A DNA stretch of 64,000 bases from Fragilariopsis cylindrus CCMP1102 (taxonomy: Eukaryota > Bacillariophyta > Bacillariophyceae > Bacillariales > Bacillariaceae), in NCBI GenBank assembly GCA_900095095.1, contig FMBT01000421.1, positions 1 through 64,000 on the forward strand, written 5' to 3'. Position numbers and translations under genes: made by a program. Positions 25,801 to 36,937 of this stretch are shown piece by piece. The notes beneath the pieces are model-generated. The model saw only the letters and a list, made by a program, of their open reading frames with translations. It did no database searches and was not told where the DNA came from. Position 1 is the stretch's first letter, and every line of letters starts with the position of its first letter.

Positions 25801-27847
25801 TGTTGAGTACATGTACTTGTTTACGAGGTACACTTAGCGTATCATTCTTATATACGATAAGATTCCCTTCAGTATTATCACATAAATTATAATTGGTACC
25901 AGAAACACCTTCCGATGGTTGCGTTAAACATTTTCCTCTTGGTGGTGGTAATGCATTATAACTTCGTGATGAATTACAAGTACGTGTACCAATAGATGAT
26001 GCCCGTGTTCCAATTGATGATGAAGCAATGATCGAATTATCATTATCTCCTCTACCACCATCCCCAACACTTTGTGTTGAGCGTTGATTAATATTAGTAT
26101 TATTCGTTGCACGGGAACGACCATTAGAAGAATCGGATGATGAACGTTTATTAGTACAAGAATCGGATTCAATAACGGCAGAAAGAGAACCACGACGCTG
26201 ATGATATATACTGTTATGATTGTTGTGATTGTGATTGTGACTCCTAATATGATGATGAGAACTATTATTATTATTATTGTTGTTATGGGCATCTCCAATT
26301 GTATTGTTGTTGTTATTGTTATTGTTGCTACTACTGCTACTACCATCCCCAGCAAGTGTCATTTGAGCAAATGCACGCCGATCAGAGGATACATCGTGAT
26401 CAGAATCATGATTCTGCTTCTGATTCGACTGCGACTGTCTTCTTAGATGTTGGTGTTGTTCCTTTACGTTACTTGTATTTGTATTAGGATTGGTACGTTG
26501 ATATTCTGTATGCCATAATCGAAATAGATCATTTGCATTTGCTGTCAGCTTTCGTACAACATTATCCTTACCATTATCATCTTCACTTGTTGCTCTTTGT
26601 TGTTTTTGTCTTTGTTCTTTCTCTTGCTGTTTGACAGCAGCACCTTTATTATAAGGAACAAACACAGAACTAGGATTATTGACGCTACCTATCCGAACAG
26701 GATGTTGTTGCTGCTGTGCTTGTTGGTTTATTCTATTGTGCGGTTGTCCTCTTGCTGAAGAAGCTGACGAGATGTCATCACCATGTACACTCTTACTTAG
26801 TTTTTGTCCTAATCTTCGATACGCTTCATCAACAGCGGCACTACGTGCAGTACTTGCTTGAGATTGCTGAGCTTGAGATTGCTGAGCTTGAGAAGCACCG
26901 CCAGTAACTGAACCATATATACTAGAATAATGACTTTGAACTGTCCCACCTGCTTGACCTCCTCCTCCTCCTTGACTTTGATAATCAATATAATAAGACT
27001 GTTGCGATTGCGATTGCTGCGAGTATTGTGATTGTGATTGTGAGTATTGCGATTGAGATATTTGCGAGCTATAGCTACCATGGTAATGTTGTGATTCCTG
27101 CTGTTGCTGTTGCTCGTATTGCTGTTGTAGTTGCTGTTGTTCATACTGTTGTTGCAGTTCGTACTGTTGTTGTTGCTCATGCTGCTGTTGTTGTTGCTCA
27201 TGCTGCTGTTGTTGCTCATATTGCTGCTGCAGATATTGCTGCTGCAGATATTGCTGCTGCAGATATTGCTGCTGCAGATACTGCTCCTGCTGTGGTTGAC
27301 TGTCGTTGTTATAGTGCTGTTCCTGCTGTTGATACTCCTGCTGGTACTGTTGATGTTGAGGTACCGTTCCGAGTTGTTGACGATACTGTTGAGGTGTCAT
27401 CCCGTGTTGCTGTTGCTGGTACTGTTGTTGTTGCTGCTGTCGATGAGGTTGCTGTTGCTGTTGACGATGCAGCCGATGATCACGATTATGATGAGCAGCT
27501 AATGATGCACCGAGTCCACCTCCTATAGCATCATCACTACCTGCTGTACCACTGTTCCTTGTACCACTTCTTGTACTTTTACCACTACCACTACCACTTG
27601 CTCTACTCTGTTTCGATCCAGAGCTAAGGCTATTACTTCCACGACTACTTTTGTTACTACCAGAAGCTTGGGACGATGATGATCCTCGTACAACACCACC
27701 ACCACCACCACCACTACCGCCCGGTGGTATTTGCATTCCATGATTGTTACGATAATATTCTTCTGCTCGACGTTGCTGCCGCTGCTGCTGTTGCTGTTCA
27801 TTCTGGTGTTGGACCAGCATAGCGTGATTCCGTAATGATTGATCCAT
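22854..27847 (-). CDS. YAK1: YAK1-type dual-specificity protein kinase (DYRK family), about 1612 aa
   Basis: A growth and stress signalling kinase of the DYRK/Yak1 group. Exon 1 (27847-24514) and exon 2 (24358-22854) are joined in phase 1 over a 155-nt GTATGT...ACAG intron, giving FVHFLYG-ILDPDPWKRW. The N-terminal 700 residues are Gln/Asn/Ser-rich. The kinase domain (about 711-1130) has GQGTFAQV, VAVKIVK (K738), HCDLKPEN (D843), IDFGSA (D912), and HTYIQSRFYRSPEV. The Yak1-specific KPAY, FELLGMNLYEVLK and PDWMLDQGSKTSKFF are present. An insert of about 55 residues sits between the catalytic loop and the DFG segment. The DYRK activation YxY motif reads HTY: the first tyrosine is His, while the second, autophosphorylated one is kept. 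The C-terminal 480 residues are Gln-rich and disordered. Confidence 0.94.
24359..24513 (-). other. Intron of the YAK1-type kinase gene
   Basis: Minus-strand donor GTATGT at 24513, acceptor TGTACAG ending at 24359. It interrupts the C-lobe of the kinase domain just before the conserved LDPDPWKRWTA segment. Confidence 0.93.
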
Positions 27848-30039
27848 CTTATATAGTTCGATTTTTCTTTTTCCACGACCCCCTTTACTTCGACGAGATC
27901 AAGCAGGTCAAAAAATCCCCCTCTTCTTCTTGTTGTTGAGGTAGTAATTTATTTCTATTGCTCGTAGTCTTCTCATTGGGTCTACAGGTGCACTAGCTGT
28001 GTTTCTTTTCTTTTCGTTTCTTTTTCCTTGTCGATGTACCTTTGTATTGTAGCGCAACGTTTTCTCACAGGACATCCGTTTATTTCTTCAATCAAGAATC
28101 CGGTAACAGAGTCTCACTTGGTGTCAACGATTATATTATTATTGCCTGCTTAACAACAAGAACGATAATGAACCATTCTTCTCTCTACCACAGATGGACA
28201 AGAAGATGATTGATCAATTCTTCTTATCGTATGACTGTCATAACACACTTCTTGTTTGTCTTTGGTAGCGTTTGTCTTTGGTAGCGTGTATCTTTGGTAG
28301 CGTTGATGTTGCTGACTCAGATTGAATGCGCATACATCAACACTAACAAGATGAGACGCAAACAAATTTAGTTGCGAATGTAAAGAAATAGTGAGGATGT
28401 GGCAATTATACCACTGATTTGAGTGGCGTGTTACAAACGAATACGTAGACAAAAAATTCAATCCCTTCAAATTTCGATGATTTTAATATGTATTTTCTGT
28501 GATGTCATCATGCGTGTCGTCGTTCAAGATGCCGTTTATCTATTGTGGCGCAGCTATTTAGTGGAAACAGTTAATTTGGTTGCATCACAAATTTTTAACA
28601 CGTATGTTCAAATAAGTTCCACTAGAGTATTGGATCTGTATCAATGACTTTTCTTCTTGAGTGCACACACACAAGTTGTTTACAATAATGGCGAATCAAA
28701 GAACAACTTCTAAAATTATACTACTTACACTATGGAAATAATATATGTGTAAAGAAAAAAAAGAACACAACATAATAAAGAATTGGATGTCGTGGAGCAG
28801 AAATGCACATTATTTAAAAAATATGGTCGAAGTGGTCGATAGAATATTAGTACTTGTACCGTACTAGCGCATAGTTAATTGAAGGAGTCGTGGATCGGAG
28901 TTGTTGTTGTTGTTGTTGTTTGCTGTTGTTGTGAGATGCAAATACTCATGATAAGTTGCAATGCCAGCTAGCTGTAACAGTACAAAGCTGTATGCTGTAT
29001 GCTGTGAGGTATTTATAGTTTTTCTTCATAAGACCCACTCCAATGCAACTTCACTTGGTAAGGTTTCTTAGATAGATCAGATGTTCGATAAGATAATAAT
29101 AATAATAGTAAAAAAGTCCTCCTTGCAACAACAACACCTACCTCCTACTTCCCTCCAATATGATGTTCAAGAACATTTTATTGAAACCCTAACTGGGCTT
29201 AGACACTCAATCAGCTTGCGGTGTAGGAATCAAACACTAATCCAAGGAGAAAACCATCTCATCATTGAACTGTAGTGTAGAGAGAGAGAGCAACAAAGCA
29301 ATGCCAACAAACTAATCACACAATTTTTATATTTGCTCCTCCTACCACTAATTACAAACTACCAATTGAGGATTTGATTGTACCATTATATATGTTTGTC
29401 ATCCAATTAATCACATTCTTTGGTCTATGTTCTTGCATATCTCAAGGCTTTTGAAGTTGTAGTTTTGAGCACATTGTATGTGGTCTTTTTTGGTGAAGTA
29501 ATCCACATGCAGCATATTGGACAGTGGAAATGTGATGTACATACTTCTTATGGAAACATTAGAAAACCCATGCTGCTTAGTTAGCATACACCACCTAATT
29601 TCCACTGCCAGCTATGCTGTATGAACATAAGTTGTACTATACAATATGCTGTGATGGGATTATTTTGGCCCAGCCTTCACCGAGCAAGTGGCATAAGAGT
29701 ACAGACACGCACAGCGCTGTTTTTGTAGGTAGAAATGCAGATACAGTCAATCAATCAACCACCACACACACACACCACTAGTACAGTTTCCACACAAGGA
29801 GAATCTGAAGTCAATGCCAATGCAGAAAGTAGCCCTGCAGAATTAGACGCCACAGAAAGTCCCATCATCTAACCTAGTTACATAGAAGTAGAATAAAGCG
29901 CTGCTTCCTTCGGGAAGCCACGTTAGAGCATCTAAGACATTTAACACCTAGTAACAATCATTCTACAAATACAACTTCGATAATAATAACATAGTTATAT
30001 ATCTATTCTTATTACATACCATCAAGGTAGTAACTCTAA
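27848..30039. other. Gene-free interval, 2.2 kb
   Basis: I see no supportable gene. The segment next to 27848 should hold the YAK1 promoter. A GTT repeat lies near 28898-28925. The word TGCCAGCTA, also found at about 33478 and 35679, occurs near 28963 and 29608 and may mark traces of old dispersed repeats. Confidence 0.5.
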
Positions 30040-31989
30040 TCAACTAACCTCCGCAAATTCTTTCAAATTCGAATAGAACAAGTGGTTCCACCAATCTGGT
30101 GGGCCAGGGAGCAAATAGTGCATGCAATCCATGGAGGATGGGTGTCCATCGTGGCGGAGGGCGGTCATCCAATACACATCCAAGAGGTCCACAGAAGCCC
30201 CCAGCCAGTTTTGGTTTGGGAACATCCTGTTATTCCGGATCCGGATGGATTGCATTTCCATGTATCGGTTGTACATCACAAACAGGTTCCAGTCGTATTG
30301 CGTCGAGGAGGCATACTTTTGTTGGAAAGCCCCAAACATATGCAGCGGTTCTGGGTCTTTCATCTTGCTGCAACCATCGTGGCCTGCCGACACGGTCCGA
30401 AGCCATACCACATCTGAGGGACGGGGATGTCTATCCAGGAACGCGACAAAACTAGTGAACATTTCCTTGAAAGCGGGCATGGAATGGAAGTGAGGACCAA
30501 CACCGCTGAGCAGCAGGGTCCTTCCTTGTCGATCAGCATCGTACGACAGGTACTCCTTCTGCCACGGACAATACCCATCTTCGTCAGGGACGAGGGGGGG
30601 TTTTGGACGGACGCCGTAACACGTAAAATACTCAGCCTTTAGGCCTTTTTCGGTACCCATTCGTTGCTGCATCTGTTGACGCCTCTTTTCTTGCTGAGAA
30701 AGAACAGGAGGTGGGATTGTTTCATTATTATTGCTTGCCTTTGTTTCTACCAGTAGGGGCATCAAATGGTTTGTTCTATAGAACACAACCGATACTGTAA
30801 AAGCATTTTCAATATTACTTTCCATGCCCGTGCTGCTGTTGTTGCAAACAATGCTTTGCTCGTACCGCATCCTGTATCTTGGCCTTAAATGAGAATGAAC
30901 ATTGGTTGTCCCCCATTCCCCAATGATATGGAAAAAAGAAATCAACCGCATGTACTCCATGGAATCCCCCAAAACCATTAATCTTGTAACATTCAACGCG
31001 GCAACAGAACGGCAGAATCCTTCGCGGGTCATGAGCTCCACCTCCCCTCCTTCTTCCCCGCAATACGAATTGTAGTAATCGTTGTCGTTGTCGTCTGCAT
31101 CCTCCAGTGATGGCTGCTGCCACATCCATGAGCTGTGGTTGTATGGTCCATTTGCGAGTTCCTTTCCCATTATCCACGCGGTATCCACGTAGTAGGATGC
31201 GTTGGCGTATGCCGCATCATACCTCCACAACCCGCGGCGGCCCCGGATACGGTTACACCTCCTCCTTCGGCGATGTAGGTTGGAAGGATTGCCATTGCCA
31301 TTGTCATTGCCATTGTCATCGCCATCTTTTTCCTGTCTCTTGTTAATTTTTGACAGCGTCGTCGTCTTGCACCCGTCACATTGCTCATAGTCGTAGCCGT
31401 TGTTATTGTTGTAGGAAACGATAGGAATACTGCTCGTTGTTGTTTCCTCCAGCAATGGGAGGTACCTGTACAAAAACGATTGCATTGCCCTTAGAAAATT
31501 TGTGTCTACTTCCTCTACTCGTTCCTCCTTGTTGTTCACGATGCTGCTGTTGTTGAGATGACAATCGGCAGGTATCCGGATGGATACGTTGGATGCGACG
31601 TACCCCGGAACAATGTCCAGCAACGGAGAAAAATCGTACTCCTTGACAAGAAGATCGGGTAGAGACGGCGGGCATTTCAGCAACACAATAGCAACACCGC
31701 TGTTTCCCCCGTCGTCGTCTTCTTCTACTGGGGATGGCAACAGTGCCTGCATTTCCACCACCACTACTACTGCAGATTTAGAGTCAGTGTGGGGATCCAT
31801 TGGTGTCGGAATGTGCAACTGCAGGGATGGCATATGAAGCAGTGCCATACATACCAACACAGAGACTATGACTAATATTATAATTGTTCTCATACTCGGT
31901 TTGGAAGACTTTGTTCCTTCTTTTCCGCTACCAGATGGTCGCTTGCGTCGTGATCGATGTTGCTTGCGTCGTGATTGATGGGTCGCCAT
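30040..31989 (-). CDS. PC-esterase/TBL-like type II membrane protein, 649 aa
   Basis: This resembles the GDSL/SGNH-like acyl-esterase family of Pmr5, Cas1p and plant TBL proteins, which transfer or remove acyl groups on cell-wall or secreted glycans in the Golgi. The sequence has a very basic N-terminus followed by one membrane helix (residues about 34-52, RTIIILVIVSVLVCMALLH), fitting a type II Golgi protein. The SGNH block I GDS is in LMVLGDSMEYMR (near residue 340). The C-terminal DxxH block is in MDCMHYLLPGPPDWWNHLFY, followed by a short tail. Several Asn-X-Ser/Thr sites fit a lumenal domain. It is uninterrupted and intronless. The glycan substrate cannot be told; in this organism it could be a wall or secreted polysaccharide. 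Confidence 0.82.
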   Translation of the reverse strand: MATHQSRRKQHRSRRKRPSGSGKEGTKSSKPSMRTIIILVIVSVLVCMALLHMPSLQLHIPTPMDPHTDSKSAVVVVVEMQALLPSPVEEDDDGGNSGVAIVLLKCPPSLPDLLVKEYDFSPLLDIVPGYVASNVSIRIPADCHLNNSSIVNNKEERVEEVDTNFLRAMQSFLYRYLPLLEETTTSSIPIVSYNNNNGYDYEQCDGCKTTTLSKINKRQEKDGDDNGNDNGNGNPSNLHRRRRRCNRIRGRRGLWRYDAAYANASYYVDTAWIMGKELANGPYNHSSWMWQQPSLEDADDNDNDYYNSYCGEEGGEVELMTREGFCRSVAALNVTRLMVLGDSMEYMRLISFFHIIGEWGTTNVHSHLRPRYRMRYEQSIVCNNSSTGMESNIENAFTVSVVFYRTNHLMPLLVETKASNNNETIPPPVLSQQEKRRQQMQQRMGTEKGLKAEYFTCYGVRPKPPLVPDEDGYCPWQKEYLSYDADRQGRTLLLSGVGPHFHSMPAFKEMFTSFVAFLDRHPRPSDVVWLRTVSAGHDGCSKMKDPEPLHMFGAFQQKYASSTQYDWNLFVMYNRYMEMQSIRIRNNRMFPNQNWLGASVDLLDVYWMTALRHDGHPSSMDCMHYLLPGPPDWWNHLFYSNLKEFAEVS

Positions 31990-32089
31990 TGTATCGGGGT
32001 TGCTGTTCTTAGCTTATTTGTTTATCAATTCAATTTATGACGCAATTGGTGATTGAATCGCTTTTTCCCTGTCTTCTTCCTATGCTGTT

Positions 32090-32945
32090 AATACAGTTGG
32101 ATTATCGGCGTCAGACGCGGTGGCGTTAGCTCTGGCTTGTTTTGGAATAGAACTTTCTTCCTATATTATGATGTCTTCGTGTACTTGAATTCTATCTAGT
32201 TGCAGGTTTCATTTATTACAGTACGTCAATCTACCCAATCGAAATCGATTTTGGTTCTTGATGTACAAATCGAATGAAACCAATCTTTTACCTCTTCTAC
32301 TGAAAATCCAGCAGGATTATCGGCGTCGGATGCGGCAGTGTTGGCTTCGGCTTGTCGATATGAAGCTTATGGTTCACTATCTTCTGTATTATTATTACTA
32401 TTATTATTACCAATATTAATATGAATTAAAATAAATGAATCGACACCTTCGTTGTCTTCCTCAAAAATCGAGGAAATAAGACGAATTACTATTCAATACC
32501 TTCTTCATTTTATGAAGGGATGTTTCTTCTTCTTAATCGAATTACTATTCGATATTTTCTTCTACTGAAAATCCAATAGGATTAACGGTATGTTTTCTTC
32601 TTCTTAATCGAATTATTATTCGATATCTTCCCGAATCACTATTCGATATCTTCTTTTTCTTGTTCTGGAAATCCGATTGGATTAACGATCGAATTAATAT
32701 TCGATATCTTCGTCTTCTGTTCTGGAAATCCGACAGGAATAACAATCTAATTAATATTCGATATCTTCTTCTTGTTCTGAAAATCCAGATGGATTATCGT
32801 AGGCGAAGCTTCGGCTTCTAGATCTAGAGGTTCTGGTTCACTTTCTTCTGTATTATTACCAGTAGTATCCCTGCATAAGTGCAGGTAAGGTACTGATTTT
32901 CCATTCGATCCGGTGTGTGAATTTGCTTTAATGCTTAGCACCATG
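32090..32945 (-). repeat. Block of degenerate repeats with traces of coding on the minus strand
   Basis: Related segments recur near 32097, 32309, 32563, 32668, 32725 and 32783. On the plus strand they share CAG/GGATTATCGGCGT-like text and CGATATCTTCTTC. Read on the minus strand, several yield variants of N-P-(A/I/V)-G-F-(S/P)-x-(E/Q)-E followed by acidic residues and IE. The most distant pair (about 32297-32400 and 32771-32860) also shares GGTTCACT(A/T)TCTTCTGTATTATTA. This looks like an eroded tandem-repeat gene or repeat array; no intact product remains. Confidence 0.5.
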
Positions 32946-33443
32946 AAGAGCTCATGATCCTACTACATAACCATACTCAGGCATGCATTGTATTCTGCTA
33001 CATACCTGTGGTGTTGGAATAGCAGTTTTGCAAGCTATTAGAGCTAAAATACTGTATTTGAGTAAAAATCATTAGACAAAAAAAAAGCGCGGCATTTTTC
33101 GCGATAACTTAAAGGATTTTTCATTAAGCTTTAATGATTGCTTAATGATTGCATATGATTTTTTTAGCATCGCGCGAGTAAGGGTACCAGGGGAATATTC
33201 GTAATGTTTAATAATTTTTTAAATTCGCCGAGCGGAAGATGGTCCAATAGTATGTATTACGTGCTTGGATCAATCCAGAACTACCGGGTACTACAGTAGT
33301 AGCCATCATTAAAAAGTGAAACAATAGAGTCCAAAGAAGAATGAAACAGTAGAATAGTAGTATATTTGTTGAACTTTTATAACCGGAGAGAACAGAATAA
33401 GAAAGCTTTGTACAAATTCAGCAACAACATTGTGTTTGAGTTA

Positions 33444-33990
33444 TTAAAAGCACATCACCACCACCCAATCCGCACTGCCAGCTATACTATTACACATATT
33501 ACACATAAATAATTGTACAATAAATACATGTGAATGATGTGGTATATCTTCTATGTTCTTCCCATAACACACACACCTATGTAACTGCATTGTCATCTTT
33601 GGTCTCTCTGTGACCAGGGCACTCTTTGAAGGCATCTTTAATTGCATCCTTCCCTCTCGCTCCCTCCCCAATATATGTTCTATTGAACACGCCACGATAG
33701 AAGGGAACTTGAAAACTAAGGCCAAGTGTGTGCTGTGATGCCTGATACTGTGTGGTAGCTGTAGCATAGCATCATCCTTGTCTGTGCTTTTGGCTTGCCA
33801 TGATGGTAGCATTTTGGGACTGTTGATCTTGTAATTCTTTGCTAACAGCAGCAAGCCTACCAAGTAAGTGCATCCTGTGTCACTTGCATTCCTTGTTTGA
33901 TCTGTGCCTATGCATTGTTAGCTACACTTGCTGCTGCATGTAGTAATCCCTTTGTTACATCAAACATGCCATACTTTGTGCTTATATTCT
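33444..33990. other. Low-information region with eroded minus-strand reading
   Basis: The minus strand can be read for about 139 codons (33863-33444), but the composition is not convincing and no family is recognised. It adjoins the duplicated repeat that follows and may belong to the same old element. Confidence 0.3.
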
Positions 33991-34590
33991 GATCCTTTGA
34001 GTCTCAGGCTTTTGATCCATTTGTTTTGATATCACCTCTGACTTCATTCATTGCTACCAATATTGCACATCCTCTCTTCACCTTCTCAAAGTCCCAAAAG
34101 GTGATCATTCACATCTCACAGTCCCATAGCATTGCCTCTTCTGGTTCTACTACTGGGTATTTGTCATGCAGGTATGGGACAATTTCTGTCAGGCTCATTC
34201 CTTTGAAGCCTGTAAGTGAACTACTCAATTATAATGCTTGTAGTAGGTAGTGTAACAGGTAGGTAGACCTTCTTGTATCTTGACATAATGAATTTTTTGC
34301 ATGCTTCTTGTACTTGGGTTGTAATTGTGCCTCTATTGGATATTGTATTACTGTAAGAAATAGATGTATCATCTCATTCTGGTCCTATTTAAAATTCGTT
34401 GAATGATGCAGGGGCACCTGGATTGCTATGACTGCACTCCCTCCTCTGAGGGTTGATGAAATGATCATGAATGAGATGGAGTGCTGCTGCTACTTCCTCA
34501 AAGTTGGTCATCCACCTCCCATCTGAATGTTAAGACCATACCACTGCACTCAACTAAACACTGGATATGATGTATAATCCTTGCTATTCA
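33990..34590. repeat. Direct duplication, copy 1
   Basis: This segment is repeated, with substitutions and indels, at about 34712-35222. Shared landmarks include TCTCAGGCTT, TTGCTACCAATATTGCACAT, CACCTTCTCAAA, GGGTATTTGTCATGCAGGTA, GGATTGCTATGACTGCACTC and CCATACCACTGCACTCAACT, in the same order. The minus strand shows traces of old coding (for example YLHDKYPVVEPEEAM). The element family cannot be told; treat it as a fossil repeat. Confidence 0.75.
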
Positions 34591-34690
34591 GGCGTGTTCC
34601 GGCTCAACCCGGTTCTTAATATGCTTACGGGACTTAATGCGTGATACCTCACGACAGGGAAAATTCTTCAAAAATTATTAAGAATTGGAA
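34591..34690. mobile_element. Solo end fragment of the 1-kb TIR element family
   Basis: Begins with GGCGTGTTCCGGCTCAA, identical to the outer end of the two near-complete elements at 35.9-37.9 kb. The following 75 bases resemble the reverse complement of those elements' right subterminal region (TTCCTGTCGCGAG and TTCTTAATAATTTTGAAGAA on the other strand). Only one terminus is seen. It sits exactly at the boundary between the two copies of the 0.55-kb direct duplication. Confidence 0.7.
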
Positions 34691-34711
34691 TGGAGAATTA
34701 TTCATATCATC

Positions 34712-35222
34712 ATGATAATCCTCTGATTCTCAGGCTTACCACCCATTTGATATCACCTTTAGTTTCATTTATTGCTACCAATATTGCACATCCTCCCTTC
34801 ACCTTCTCAAAATCTCAAAATATGATCATTTACATCTCACTGTGTCATAACATTGCCTCTTCTGGTGCTACTATTACTGGGTATTTGTCATGCAGGTATG
34901 CAATTTCTGTCAAGCCTGTAAGTGGACTACTCAATTATAATGCTTGTAGTAGGTAGACCTTCTCATCTCATTCTGGTCCTGTCTATAATTCATTTAATGT
35001 GGGGGCATCTGGATTGCTATGACTGCACTCCATCCTCTCTGATGAGGGTTGATGTATCATAGATGAAATAATGATCATAAATGAAATGCAGTTTAGGTTT
35101 TTGTTACTACTGCTGCTGCTACTTCCTCAAAGTTGATTATCCACCTCCCATCTGAATGTTAAGACCATACCACTGCACTCAACTATACAATAGATATATG
35201 ATGTATAATCCTTCCTATTCAA
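34712..35222. repeat. Direct duplication, copy 2
   Basis: The second copy of the segment at 33990-34590, in the same orientation and with the same order of shared words, slightly shorter. Beyond it, at 35280-35515, the minus strand again shows a protein-like stretch (SNILGSNDADIDVPIELF) that may belong to the same decayed unit. Confidence 0.75.
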
Positions 35223-35894
35223 CCGATCCAATATGCAGTTATGATTGTTATCTACAGATAGTGATATTTGTCTTTATATTATTTTGTTTACTTTTGCTTC
35301 TATATTCGAATTGCACTGCAGGTATGTAAGAATGATCAGAGTAACACTATCCTTTTTGTAGGAGGAGTGTATACTGGTATTTCTAACATCACTGACTGTT
35401 TTAGGTTTAAGTGCCAGGTGAACAACTCAATAGGGACATCTATATCAGCATCATTACTACCTAATATGTTGGATGAGTATATTATTATATTAGCAAAATA
35501 GGAATTGAATCTTTACCAATAAAAAGGAATTTTTCTATATATTATTGTGTATTTTCTGTGTAGGTACATTCATGCCACTGAATCCTCTGCTCTGCTCTCT
35601 CATTCTTTTGAGATGGTATTGTTAAATTTAGGCTCAAGAAGAAGGGGAACACTATGGATACACATAACATCATGATGCCAGCTAGATTGAGCACAAGAAA
35701 ATTAATTTGTACTGTATCACCATACTTATTGTAGTATAGTACCAGTGGGTATAAAGAATCACATCAAGTGCATATTGAGTGTATATGTTGCGTTGCCTGG
35801 TGTGTGTATTCTGGACCAGTGATATGATGTGATCACTCTAACCAACAGAAGTATGGACAGGAGCAGTACAGATGGGAAGTGGGAACATGTCCCT

Positions 35895-36890
35895 GGCGTG
35901 TTCCGGCTCAATGCTGCGCGAATATGGCTAGTAAAGGACAATCTGCGGACAGACGCCTGCCACACGGGATTGGTTAACACGCGCTATGCAGTGAAAGTAC
36001 TAACAATCGGGGGGATTTTTAGCTCTATGGATACTCTTCAAACCTTGTCTAGTACCAATTCTTTTTGATTCTACACATTCCAAATTTTGGATAGGTCTAG
36101 GTAGTGTCAGTAACGCCCTGCTAGTGATCTGCGTAGAATTCCGCCCATATGGTGTACGTTGTCAAAGTTGAAAATAATTAATTCACCGCGCACCAACGCA
36201 GTGAAAGTAGGAATTTTCCTTATTAACAACATGACAATGGGAATGTACTGAATCGAACCTCCATGAATACTGCTTTGTTCAATACAAACTATATAGACGA
36301 AATATAGATGCTTGTACTCTTAACAAGGACGAAAAATTTCGGTTGAATCGGATCTATTTTTAACTACTTAAACTCACTCTTAGTAAAAGACACACATGAT
36401 CGGATTTTCCGAAAAAAACACGTCCTACATACCCGTTGATAATGGGTCCTCTCTTAATATACCAATAACAATAAAAATTATCGCATTAGCTAATATAACA
36501 GTATTAGAGACATGTGTATTAGCACTTTATCTATTAGTCCATTATTAAATTTTTAATTTTCCTCTCTTATGCACCTCTTCCTGGCGATTCGAAATATGCC
36601 TTCCAGTCATATACGACTCTATAGAATTTTCCTCAGATGACCAAATCACACCCAAACTTTTTTCTTCTCTTAACAGTACAATTATCTATATTTTGTCTTA
36701 TAAGCGTATGTTAAATAGATCGATATCCATGGAGGTTCGATTCAATACACCCCATTGTTATGATCATGTGAATAATTTTCTATTTCAATTCTTAATAATT
36801 TTGAAGAATTTTCCTGTCGCGAGCCTATCGCGCATTAAAATTTTTAGTCCCGAGTGTCCCTCAAAACGCAGCCTTGAGCCGGAACGCGCC
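35895..36890. mobile_element. Non-autonomous TIR DNA transposon, element A (996 bp)
   Basis: The left end is GGCGTGTTCCGGCTCAA and the right end is TTGAGCCGGAACGCGCC, inverted repeats of 17 bp with one mismatch. It is flanked by the 4-bp direct repeat CCCT (35891-35894 and 36891-36894). Inside the ends are longer imperfect inverted repeats: for example AATCGAACCTCCAT near 36252 faces ATGGAGGTTCGATT near 36730. It encodes no transposase. A 4-bp target duplication fits several superfamilies, and the family cannot be assigned. Element B, 47 bp downstream, has the same organisation. Confidence 0.88.
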
Positions 36891-36937
36891 CCCTACGATA
36901 TTATGAATAGGATATGTAGCATATAACAGCCACACTT

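Noticed and set aside
33444-33863. Minus-strand frame of 139 codons as a gene
   Set aside because: No recognisable domain and eroded surroundings; more likely part of a fossil repeat.
35268-35501. Plus-strand 77-codon frame as a membrane protein gene
   Set aside because: The minus strand of the same segment reads more like old protein sequence, and it lies in the decayed repeat island.
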